A DNA stretch of 7,342 nt, from contig CAYPVT010000035.1 of NCBI GenBank assembly GCA_964414265.1, positions 1 to 7,342 of the forward strand, written 5' to 3'. The position numbers were made by a program, and so were the translations under genes. The notes below the pieces were generated by a model. The model saw only the letters and a program-made list of their open reading frames with translations. It did no database searches and had not been told where the DNA came from. Below are positions 1-5,126 of this stretch, in pieces. The DNA is from VMEP01 sp964414265. GTDB lineage: Bacteria; Patescibacteriota; Minisyncoccia; Phycocordibacterales; VMEP01. The number at the start of each line of letters is the position of its first letter. Within the stretch, counting starts at the first letter, position 1.

Positions 1-1
1 C

Positions 2-46
2 GGCTATTTAACACCTTTTGAGACATTTCATTGCACTTCAATTTAG
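2..46 (+). pseudogene. Possible 3' end of a DDE/integrase-core transposase (cut by window edge)
   Basis: Reading from base 2, the plus strand gives GYLTPFETFHCTSI and then a TAG stop at 44-46. The GY-x-TP-x-E pattern resembles the last residues of IS3/IS481-type integrase-core transposases, whose C-termini often read LGY-x-TP-x-E. Only 14 codons are visible, so this is a tentative call. Some support comes from the inverted repeat at 106-136, which has T-tracts on both strands, as expected if a plus-strand gene ends here facing the reductase gene. Whether the gene is intact upstream cannot be seen. The alternative is chance coding in non-coding DNA. Confidence 0.3.
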
Positions 47-105
47 AACTTGAGAAATCTCTTTAATTTTAAGGCTACATTTTGCACATTAATCACTTAA
101 AACCA

Positions 106-136
106 AAAAGAAAACACCATTATGGTGTTTTCTTTT
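106..136. terminator. Bidirectional intrinsic terminator
   Basis: Bases 106-120 are the exact reverse complement of 122-136, giving a 15-bp inverted repeat with core ACACCA-TTA-TGGTGT. The outer arms supply an interrupted T-tract (TTTTCTTTT) on both strands, so the element can end transcription either way. It lies 28 bp past the stop codon of the ribonucleotide reductase gene on the minus strand, and about 60 bp past the putative transposase stop on the plus strand, consistent with a shared terminator between convergent genes. Confidence 0.8.
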
Positions 137-163
137 CTTACCTAATCACCCAATTTTCTGTTT

Positions 164-2461
164 CTATATCTCACACACCCCTGCCACACACGCGAGTTCT
201 GCTTTATTTTCTGTTTCATCAACTTTCTCGTAAGTGACAATCTTTGAGAAATCAATATGCTCCCATCGCTTTGCTAATTCAATATATTTCTTTTCATCTA
301 TCTCTTCATAAGGCGCAAGCTGATAGACGTGATTATCTCTTGGCAAGAACGAAAGACCGCCAACGATATCCCAATTTTTGTATACCCAATGTCCAACATC
401 AATCCACTCTGTATCACCGACAGAAATTGTTGTGGATGGATTATGTTCTGTGTAATGCGTTTTATACATTTTCCAATACTCCAATTGATCAATAGCCGTC
501 AAATCGTTTTTGAATATTGAACCCTTTGGTGCGCGTACTGGAAAATCAATAACAAAAGTTGTTGCAGAGTCGGCAGTTTGCCCAACTTCAGGATGATACG
601 GAACGCCTTGATCTTTCAACATTTTGAAAAGAGCGTCTGTTGAGGCGATACGCACGCGACGAATATAAAACGGAGCAAAACGTGGATGCATTCCAGAAGA
701 AGAATCAACTGTCTGCGAAAGATTTCCTGATGGTTTAATTGCGGTAATTGCCGTTGAAGGATTTATTCCAAATCTCTTGGCGTACTGTTGGTTCACTTTT
801 ATTGTCTCATTGCGAAGTTTATCCAAAACATCTGCTTTACGCGCAGTTGGGCAATCCCACTGCCCTGTAACAGAAACTCCAAGCAGTCTTTCTGTATCAC
901 AATTTTCTTTCCATTCTTTTGAAAGGTATGAGAAGTTTGTAAGCGTTGATTGATATGTTCCGATAATTGTCGCTATTCTGATTTTCTTAAGAAGTTTTTC
1001 AACCGTATCTCCTGGTCGAGCAATAACCTCTGAAAGATTACAAAACTGTTTTGATTGCAAAATTATTTCACCGCATGGGTTTACCCCAACAGATCCAGTC
1101 ATACGTCCATTTGTTATATGTTGGTCCATAAACTTAAGACGTCTTTCTGGGAGTGTCGTTGCCAAAGAACCACGGTTAAAGATTCCACGCTCTCCCGACT
1201 TTGATTTCATCAAGGCAACCCATTCATCCAAAAATTCTTCAGTTGTTGGTTTGTCTACATAAACAGCAGAGTTGTTAGCGAGCGCGCGCTGTGGATCTGT
1301 ATAGTAAAATGGGCCTTTTTTAGAGTCTCTCATCTCTACATCACCCAAATCTGACAAAGAAATCATAGCACTTCTTCTAACTCCACCAGCAACCACACAT
1401 TCACCGATTTTACACAAAATATCGTGTGCATCGAGTGGAGAAAGTTTACGTCCTTGTTTTTTCAACATTCGCTCGCGGGTAAAATCTATAACGGAACGAA
1501 TTGGATCAGGGCCGGATGACTTCCCGCCCATTGTTTTTAAGCGAGCACCAGCTGGACGGAGCGCAGAATAATCAAACTCAATATCTTTTCCTTCTGACCA
1601 AGTCTTCATTCCAAGAACAATTGCATCTGCCCACCCTTCCTTACTATCATCAATGATATGTTTTGCTGCTTTTTTCCCTGTCTGATATTTAATTGAGGGA
1701 AGCTTATCGATGTTTTGATTTTCTACCGCATAACCAACTCCAGTACCACACATTAATATATACATAACCTCTCCGAAATCTTGCCACACAGTTGGAGCAA
1801 CGAACGAACAATTGTATGCACAAATATTTATCTTACGAGCGGCAAGACCCGCAAATTGAAATAGTCGCATTGATGGCATTGCTTCTTGTTTCAAAATTGC
1901 TTCTCGTATTTCTTTGTACTCTTCTTCTTTTAATTTCTTGCCGAGGTTCTCGCGCATAAAATCAACGTAGCGATCAACTGTCTCAACCCAAGTTTCTCGT
2001 CGTCCTTCTCCTTCAATCCATCTTGAGTATGTGCGGTAATAAATAAATTCTCCCAATACATTTCTAAAATATTTTTTACTTTCCTCAGAAAGTTTTCGCA
2101 CTTTCTCTGGAACCTCTCCAACTTCACGGCGTAAACGAGAACGCTCCTCTCTATAAAGGATATATGCCTTCGCTGTTTTAGCGTAGTCTTCTGTGATGAG
2201 CTGTGCTTCAACGAAATCTTGAATTCCTTCAACAGTTGGAACAAAATTCTTTACAAGTTTATTCACTCGCAATAGTTCAGAATAAACTTTGCGAGAAATA
2301 TATTCTGCCTCTTTCTCGCTTCCCTCTCCTGTCGCAATCATTGCCTTATTCACAGCACCTGTAACTCTATCGATATCAAAATCAACTACCGAACCGTCAC
2401 GTTTTTGAATTTTTTTGATTAGTAATGGTACTTTCTGTGCAATTTTTGCGACTTTCGACAT
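164..2461 (-). CDS. nrdJ: Adenosylcobalamin-dependent (class II) ribonucleoside-triphosphate reductase with ATP-cone
   Basis: This 765-residue enzyme should reduce ribonucleotides to deoxyribonucleotides by a B12-generated thiyl radical, with no NrdB partner. Residues about 13-108 look like an ATP-cone allosteric domain (LLIKKIQKRDGSVVDFD start). The catalytic barrel follows, with Cys218 (AYNCSF), the finger-loop motif NPCGEI (Asn461, Cys463, Glu465) and Cys474 in FCNLSEV. The 11-residue spacing of Cys463 and Cys474 equals that of Cys408/Cys419 in the Lactobacillus leichmannii enzyme. The C-terminal pair Cys758/Cys763 has the same spacing as Cys731/Cys736 there, the pair that relays electrons from thioredoxin. 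GGVRRSA at 359-365 is also typical. All key residues are present, so it looks functional. The start at 2461 precedes the ATP-cone directly and has no Shine-Dalgarno, only an A/T-rich leader. Stop is TAG. The L. leichmannii enzyme lacks an ATP-cone, so overall activity control may differ. Confidence 0.93.
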   Translation of the reverse strand: MSKVAKIAQKVPLLIKKIQKRDGSVVDFDIDRVTGAVNKAMIATGEGSEKEAEYISRKVYSELLRVNKLVKNFVPTVEGIQDFVEAQLITEDYAKTAKAYILYREERSRLRREVGEVPEKVRKLSEESKKYFRNVLGEFIYYRTYSRWIEGEGRRETWVETVDRYVDFMRENLGKKLKEEEYKEIREAILKQEAMPSMRLFQFAGLAARKINICAYNCSFVAPTVWQDFGEVMYILMCGTGVGYAVENQNIDKLPSIKYQTGKKAAKHIIDDSKEGWADAIVLGMKTWSEGKDIEFDYSALRPAGARLKTMGGKSSGPDPIRSVIDFTRERMLKKQGRKLSPLDAHDILCKIGECVVAGGVRRSAMISLSDLGDVEMRDSKKGPFYYTDPQRALANNSAVYVDKPTTEEFLDEWVALMKSKSGERGIFNRGSLATTLPERRLKFMDQHITNGRMTGSVGVNPCGEIILQSKQFCNLSEVIARPGDTVEKLLKKIRIATIIGTYQSTLTNFSYLSKEWKENCDTERLLGVSVTGQWDCPTARKADVLDKLRNETIKVNQQYAKRFGINPSTAITAIKPSGNLSQTVDSSSGMHPRFAPFYIRRVRIASTDALFKMLKDQGVPYHPEVGQTADSATTFVIDFPVRAPKGSIFKNDLTAIDQLEYWKMYKTHYTEHNPSTTISVGDTEWIDVGHWVYKNWDIVGGLSFLPRDNHVYQLAPYEEIDEKKYIELAKRWEHIDFSKIVTYEKVDETENKAELACVAGVCEI

Positions 2462-2732
2462 ATTTTTATTAAAAAATTAAAAAAACTGATAAATGTGCAG
2501 AACATTTGCCCCGACTTCGACTCGGATATTATGTAAACTCAGAAGTTTCCACACCATCCTCGCTCGTCGGAATAAAAATAGCTCATCACGAGCTTATGAA
2601 GTTCATTTTACAGTAAATTCATCCCACCAGCACTGTGGATTGCTGTAAAATTAATAAACAAAAACATAAAATCTTTCTTGTAAACCCCGCGTCAAATTTT
2701 ACCGCTTCAAACCAAGGCTAAACCGGGATACC
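2462..2732 (-). promoter_or_regulatory. Structured leader upstream of nrdJ (possible 5' UTR regulator or small RNA)
   Basis: No gene is visible, but the minus-strand transcript would carry a series of hairpins. In transcript order: GTAAA/TTTAC around 2665-2691; TTTTACAG/CTGTAAAA (2643-2650 with 2606-2613) enclosing CCAC/GTGG; AGCTC-GTGAT-GAGCT at 2580-2594 followed by ATTTTT; a nested element with CCGAC/GTCGG outside, GGAT/ATCC, and AAACT-TCTG-AGTTT inside (about 2510-2570); and AAATGT-TCTGC-ACATTT at 2491-2507 followed closely by seven Ts. Two of these resemble weak terminators, so attenuation is possible. I could not match the sequence to a cobalamin riboswitch, tmRNA, RNase P RNA or SRP RNA. 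Function is unknown. Confidence 0.4.
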
Positions 2733-2738
2733 TATTTG

Positions 2739-2747
2739 TTTATAGCA
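2739..2747 (-). promoter_or_regulatory. Candidate extended -10 promoter for nrdJ or its leader RNA
   Basis: On the minus strand the sequence reads TGC-TATAAA, matching the extended -10 form TGn-TATAAT at all but the last base. No good -35 is present, which extended -10 promoters tolerate. Transcription would start near 2732 and give a leader of about 270 nt before the nrdJ start at 2461. A second, weaker candidate lies just downstream: TTGACG at about 2690-2695, then 17 bp, then ATTTTA. Confidence 0.4.
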
Positions 2748-2782
2748 AAAAATTTCATAAAAAATACTTGGAATTACGTCTT

Positions 2783-2819
2783 GAAAACGAGCCTAGGCAG
2801 TCTTGTTGTAGGACGCTCG
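2783..2819 (-). terminator. Weak terminator after the pilin-DUF192 unit
   Basis: On the minus strand, CGAG-CGT-CCTA, a 13-nt loop, then TAGG-CTCG forms a bulged stem (2816-2819 and 2809-2812 with 2792-2795 and 2788-2791), followed by TTTTC. It begins 13 bp beyond the DUF192 stop codon, the right place to end that transcript. The short T-tract and the bulge make it weak. Confidence 0.4.
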
Positions 2820-2831
2820 ATTACTTTACCG

Positions 2832-3392
2832 TTAAATCGAAAAGCTAGCTGTGTCCCCAACCTTAAGTTTATTTTTTGAAAAAAATCCGGCTGGAACCTC
2901 TATAACATAAAGTGAATTTACTGCTGGTTGAAAAATTTCTGGGTACGATTCTGGTAAAATATTTTCTTCTACGTGAACTATCTCTTTCTTTTCGTTAATC
3001 CAAATAATATCTAGAGCGAATTTCATCCCTTCCATCCAAAAACCATAAATATCTGGCTCTTGAAAAACAAAAAGCATTCCTTCTCCTGGTAAAAGAGAGT
3101 CGTACCCAGAAAGGCCTGTTGTCCTTTTATCTTCTGTGTCAGCGACAACTGCATCTATCTTTATTCCACCGACAGAAACTGTTGTAGTTTTTTTATTTTC
3201 ACCTACAGACGGGACGCCAGTTGTATTTAAATCCACTGATTGATTATTTTTATCTTCTGAAAAAAATTCTTCAGTTTTTAGTGAATTACCAAGATAAGAA
3301 ATAAAAAAAATTAAACCAACGGAAATAATAATGAAGCGCAACCACATTGGTATTAATCCGCAAACTGGGCAATTTATTTTTTTGAAGTTCAT
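2832..3392 (-). CDS. Membrane-anchored DUF192 (COG1430) family protein
   Basis: The 186-residue product has a short N-terminal segment with one CPVCG motif (Cys8, Cys11), a hydrophobic helix at about 17-35, a polar, probably disordered linker at about 38-70, and a DUF192 domain from about 72 to the end. Family hallmarks are seen in order: ADTEDKRTTGL (84-94), GEGMLFVF (103-110), FWM (118-120), LDIIWI (127-132), the P-E-S and Y-V-I-E-V segments, and KVGD (177-180). The domain would sit outside the membrane. DUF192 has no settled biochemical role. The gene follows the pilin by 22 bp and is likely co-transcribed with it. No Shine-Dalgarno precedes either the first ATG or the alternative Met16, so the CPVCG segment may or may not be translated. 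Confidence 0.85.
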   Translation of the reverse strand: MNFKKINCPVCGLIPMWLRFIIISVGLIFFISYLGNSLKTEEFFSEDKNNQSVDLNTTGVPSVGENKKTTTVSVGGIKIDAVVADTEDKRTTGLSGYDSLLPGEGMLFVFQEPDIYGFWMEGMKFALDIIWINEKKEIVHVEENILPESYPEIFQPAVNSLYVIEVPAGFFSKNKLKVGDTASFSI

Positions 3393-3414
3393 TTTGTGAT
3401 AAAAATTTTTTTAG

Positions 3415-3930
3415 TTACTGACCTTTGTAAAGATTTATATTAGGGTTATCCCAACCAGAGTATACAGGATTAGAACTATTTTCTAATCTAGTGCCAACTA
3501 TATAATTCTGATTACCATTAACGCCACTTCCAATAAATACATATGGTGGAGTACCGCCGGTTGGTTTATAACCACGAGCATAGTAATAACCATATTGACC
3601 AGAAACGTTTGAGGGGTCTTGTGGAATTTTGCTCATATACGTAGGTACAATATTTAAAGTATTCAAATTAACATAACCACCTGAACCAGTTGATGTACAG
3701 TAATCTGCCACCCCACATGTTGGGTAAAATCCGTTATCGGTGTGATACATCTCAATTGCTTTAATTAACTGATTCATATCAGCTAATCTTTTTGTATTCC
3801 TAGCTTTCACGCGCGCAGTATTTAATGAAGCAATAACGATAGACGATAAGATACCGATGATAGCGATGACCACCAAAAGCTCGATGAGTGTAAAACCTTT
3901 TTTGTCTTTAATTAAATTCTTGGCAATCAT
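3415..3930 (-). CDS. Type IV pilin / pseudopilin with class III signal peptide
   Basis: The protein starts MIAKNLIKDKKG and then FTLIELLVVIAIIGIL, the classic prepilin N-terminus: a short basic leader, cleavage after Gly12, Phe as first mature residue, Glu at mature position 5, and a roughly 24-residue hydrophobic helix that forms the filament core. The globular part is small, with two cysteines six residues apart (PTCGVADYC) that could pair, a DPSN segment, and a Tyr/Gly-rich C-terminus typical of small G-like pseudopilins. The frame stays open to an ATG at 3975, but an extended -10 promoter (3946-3954) lies between that ATG and the one at 3930, and the 12-residue leader is the usual length, so 3930 is chosen. 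No pilus assembly gene is in view. DUF192 follows 22 bp downstream. Confidence 0.9.
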   Translation of the reverse strand: MIAKNLIKDKKGFTLIELLVVIAIIGILSSIVIASLNTARVKARNTKRLADMNQLIKAIEMYHTDNGFYPTCGVADYCTSTGSGGYVNLNTLNIVPTYMSKIPQDPSNVSGQYGYYYARGYKPTGGTPPYVFIGSGVNGNQNYIVGTRLENSSNPVYSGWDNPNINLYKGQ

Positions 3931-3945
3931 GGCTATTTGCCGTGA

Positions 3946-3954
3946 ATTATAACA
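3946..3954 (-). promoter_or_regulatory. Extended -10 promoter of the pilin gene
   Basis: The minus strand reads TGT-TATAAT, a perfect extended -10 element. The start point would fall near 3939, leaving about 8-10 nt before the ATG at 3930, so the mRNA would be nearly leaderless. No recognisable -35 lies at the expected distance. The site falls inside the longer version of the pilin reading frame, which argues against that longer start. Confidence 0.55.
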
Positions 3955-4017
3955 AATCCATGTCTTTTTATACATATTTAGCCTTGTTTTTTGGGGGTCT
4001 TAGTTGGAAGGCGGATG

Positions 4018-4047
4018 GTTCGGCTACGAATATTTTATTCGTCGAAC
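4018..4047. repeat. Hairpin 1 of tRNA-side array
   Basis: GTTCG at 4018-4022 pairs with CGAAC at 4043-4047. After a 3-nt bulge (GCT), ACGAAT at 4026-4031 pairs with ATTCGT at 4037-4042 around loop ATTTT. All 11 pairs are perfect. Confidence 0.7.
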
Positions 4048-4057
4048 AATCTGGTCT

Positions 4058-4071
4058 GGCGGAGAGATTCG
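4058..4071. repeat. 14-bp direct repeat of the tRNA-Ser 3' end
   Basis: GGCGGAGAGATTCG occurs here and again at 4230-4243, where it is the 3' acceptor and T-arm part of the tRNA-Ser gene. The copies are 172 bp apart in the same orientation. A short direct repeat of a tRNA 3' end is the usual mark left by site-specific integration, but the interval holds only hairpins and no gene, so it may simply be a duplication scar. Confidence 0.6.
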
Positions 4072-4113
4072 GCTCCACATAAAATTTTGTCGTCACAAAA
4101 TTTTTGCTAGCCG
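4070..4113. repeat. Hairpin 2 of tRNA-side array
   Basis: Outer stem CGGCT (4070-4074) with AGCCG (4109-4113). Inner perfect 10-bp stem AAAATTTTGT (4081-4090) with ACAAAATTTT (4095-4104) around loop CGTC. Its TTTTGT-4nt-ACAAAA core is shared with hairpin 3, which begins at the very next base, so the two look like diverged copies. Confidence 0.75.
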
Positions 4114-4154
4114 CGCCTCGCGATTTTTGTTGCTACAAAAATATCGCTCCGGCG
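4114..4154. repeat. Hairpin 3 of tRNA-side array
   Basis: Outer stem CGCC (4114-4117) with GGCG (4151-4154). Inner stem GCGA-TTTTTGT (4120-4130) with ACAAAAA-TA-TCGC (4135-4147), with a 2-nt bulge and loop TGCT. It is followed by GTTCGAATCCC, which looks like a tRNA T-loop word, although no tRNA can be folded around it. Confidence 0.75.
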
Positions 4155-4168
4155 TTCGAATCCCTCAC

Positions 4169-4190
4169 GCAATGTGTGCAGACACATTGC
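4169..4190. repeat. Hairpin 4 of tRNA-side array
   Basis: Perfect 9-bp stem GCAATGTGT (4169-4177) with ACACATTGC (4182-4190) around loop GCAG. Unlike its neighbours it has no obvious outer stem. No T-tract follows on either strand, so it is not an intrinsic terminator. Confidence 0.75.
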
Positions 4191-4193
4191 TCA

Positions 4194-4231
4194 CCTCCGC
4201 AGTTTTTCACTGCGTTTCAAAACTGCGGAGG
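4194..4231. repeat. Hairpin 5, overlapping the tRNA-Ser 3' end
   Basis: CCTCCGCAGTTTT (4194-4206) pairs perfectly over 13 bp with AAAACTGCGGAGG (4219-4231). The right arm includes bases 4226-4231, the discriminator and last acceptor bases of the tRNA gene. A competing smaller hairpin, CGCAGT-TTTTC-ACTGCG (4198-4214), uses part of the left arm. In the minus-strand precursor this 3' trailer could compete with the acceptor stem. No T-tract follows. Confidence 0.7.
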
Positions 4232-4310
4232 CGGAGAGATTCGAACTCTCGGTGGGTTGCCCCACACAGACTTTCCAGGTCTGCGCACTAGACCGCTATG
4301 CGACGCCTCC
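4226..4310 (-). tRNA. tRNA-Ser (anticodon GGA)
   Basis: The minus strand folds into a full class II tRNA: acceptor GGAGGCG with CGCCTCC; D-arm GCA/TGC with a GG-containing loop; anticodon stem CAGAC/GTCTG with loop CTGGAAA, giving anticodon GGA for serine codons UCC/UCU; long variable arm GTGGG-GCAA-CCCAC; T-arm GAGAG-TTCGAAT-CTCTC. The discriminator base is G, as usual for serine tRNAs. The 3' CCA is not encoded (the gene continues GCAG), so it must be added after transcription. The gene lies between an interrupted copy of its own 5' half on one side and hairpin repeats on the other. Confidence 0.95.
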
Positions 4311-4338
4311 GTATTTAATTAATCTACAAACAACTACT

Positions 4339-4378
4339 AAAAAACCGGGCTTTTCCAGGTCTGCGCACTACCCGCCCG
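4339..4378 (-). terminator. Candidate terminator for the lemA-htpX-phosphatidyltransferase unit
   Basis: On the minus strand CGGGC (4378-4374), a 23-nt loop and GCCCG (4350-4346) are followed by G and six Ts (4344-4339). The GC-rich 5-bp stem and T-tract fit an intrinsic terminator. Half of it comes from the palindromic insert and the rest from the broken tRNA copy, so the rearrangement may have created it. It would isolate the tRNA gene from read-through. Confidence 0.4.
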
Positions 4379-4454
4379 AACGTACCGTTTTGCCAGCCCG
4401 ACAAAGTCATTCTGGCGGGTACGGGCGGGGAACCTAGATATGCGACGCCTCCGT
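4350..4454 (-). pseudogene. Partial tRNA-Ser copy (5' half), interrupted by an insert
   Basis: Two blocks match the intact tRNA-Ser exactly. TTTCCAGGTCTGCGCACTA at 4352-4370 equals 4272-4290 (anticodon and D-stem side). TATGCGACGCCTCCGT at 4439-4454 equals 4297-4312 (acceptor 5' strand and one base pair of flank). In the intact gene they are separated by 6 bp of D-loop; here by 68 bp (4371-4438). The variable arm, T-arm and 3' acceptor strand are missing, so no tRNA can form. The tRNA 5' half plus its immediate flank was therefore duplicated and later invaded, or copied imperfectly. Confidence 0.8.
4371..4438. repeat. 68-bp GC-rich palindromic insert in the broken tRNA copy
   Basis: The insert folds as nested stems: CCCGCCC (4371-4377) with GGGCGGG (4423-4429), a small bulge, GTACC (4382-4386) with GGTAC (4418-4422), GCCAG (4392-4396) with CTGGC (4412-4416), and a 15-nt apical loop that can add GAC/GTC. 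A CTA lies on each side (4368-4370 and 4434-4436), which could be a 3-bp target duplication. It is much more GC-rich than its surroundings. It looks like a small mobile hairpin (REP- or MITE-like) with no coding capacity. Confidence 0.65.
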
Positions 4455-4493
4455 GAAAAAGCATTGTTGCAGAAAAAAACTAATAACGCAAAA

Positions 4494-5114
4494 CTAAATT
4501 GAGCGATAAACAAAAAGACTTATAAGAGCAAGAAGTATACTTAAATACAAGAACAATGATGAAACAAAAAGAAGAATTGGCATTTGAGAAATAGCGTAGA
4601 TTCCTAATAGGCCTATCCCGAAAGACTGGCAAACCATTTTTGCTTTTCCAACTCCACGAGCCTCAACAATTTCCCCGCGAAATTTTTTACGATAATAAGC
4701 GTTCAGAATAAGAAGTATCTCAATTGAAATAACCATCGCAATAATAAATGGGGACAAAAAACGCGAGACTAAAATAAACCCAGCAACACCTATTAAAAGT
4801 TTATCTGCAAGTGGATCAAATAATTTCCCCCAATCTGTAACTTGCCCACGAGTGCGCGCGATAGCGCCATCAAGAGCATCACTAAAAGCCGAGACTGCAA
4901 ATAAAGCAAAACCAGTCGCATAATATTCATAAAACAAAAGAAAGGTGACGAACGGAACAGAAACAAAACGAAAAACAGTAATATGATTTGGCACTACATA
5001 AATAGGTATTAGTGGTTCAAAGATAAAACTTATAGCTCTATCTTTAATACCAACTTTTACTTTTGTTTCTGTTACTTCACCCCAGAGAGAACTTTTTGTT
5101 TTAAAGATAGCCAT
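4494..5114 (-). CDS. CDP-alcohol phosphatidyltransferase (PgsA-like)
   Basis: This 206-residue polytopic membrane enzyme transfers a phosphatidyl group from a CDP-lipid to an alcohol. The full family signature is present: Asp79, Asp82-Gly83, Ala86-Arg87, eight residues, Gly96, Asp100, Asp104, where the aspartates bind the metals and CDP. PNHITVFR at 42-49 is the usual lead-in to the first helix of the family, and GKAKMVCQ at 156-163 resembles the GK-x-K-x-x-x-Q segment of PgsA-type enzymes. Glycerol 3-phosphate is thus the most likely acceptor, but the sequence does not prove it. About 40 residues precede the first family motif, a soluble N-terminal lead. The gene starts 12 bp after the htpX stop and is probably translated from the same transcript. 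Confidence 0.88.
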   Translation of the reverse strand: MAIFKTKSSLWGEVTETKVKVGIKDRAISFIFEPLIPIYVVPNHITVFRFVSVPFVTFLLFYEYYATGFALFAVSAFSDALDGAIARTRGQVTDWGKLFDPLADKLLIGVAGFILVSRFLSPFIIAMVISIEILLILNAYYRKKFRGEIVEARGVGKAKMVCQSFGIGLLGIYAISQMPILLFVSSLFLYLSILLALISLFVYRSI

Positions 5115-5126
5115 GTATTTAGTATT

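Noticed and set aside
1930..2244. Out-of-frame minus-strand reading frame of 104 codons inside nrdJ, and similar short frames at 244-520, 5200-5394 and 6946-7134
   Set aside because: All lie inside well-supported genes in other frames or on the opposite strand, and none shows a recognisable domain or start signal.
2606..2747. Cobalamin (AdoCbl) riboswitch upstream of nrdJ
   Set aside because: Some words (AATAGG, CCGGT, GCGGTAA, GGTGGGA) recall the riboswitch core, but their order and spacing do not match the known consensus and no B12 box was found. A divergent form cannot be excluded by eye.
2462..2831. tmRNA, suggested by short words similar to the tmRNA 5' end and one pseudoknot region
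   Set aside because: I found no matching acceptor ends, no proper T-arm with a TTCRANY loop, and no tag reading frame ending in Ala-Ala before a stop. The similarity is a few short words.
2462..2831. NrdR-box repressor sites upstream of the reductase
   Set aside because: No pair of 16-bp elements resembling ACAC-AT-rich-GTGT was found. The nearest palindrome, TTTAC-A-GTAAA at about 2607-2617, is different and is better explained as part of a hairpin.
3931..3975. Upstream ATG at 3975 as the pilin start
   Set aside because: It would give a 27-residue leader instead of the usual 6-15, and its first codons overlap a perfect extended -10 promoter.
4151..4166. A second, plus-strand tRNA, suggested by the T-loop-like GTTCGAATCCC
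   Set aside because: The bases on either side cannot form a 5-bp T stem, and no acceptor, D or anticodon arm can be found in the right positions.
4018..4231. CRISPR array or integron attC sites
   Set aside because: The hairpins differ in sequence and are not separated by regular spacers, no cas or integrase gene is in view, and no gene cassettes lie between the hairpins.
4004..4437. Three overlapping plus-strand reading frames (72-95 codons) across the tRNA region
   Set aside because: They run antisense through the tRNA-Ser gene and through the hairpins. Their peptides are translations of tRNA and palindromes, a common annotation artefact, and no protein family is recognisable.
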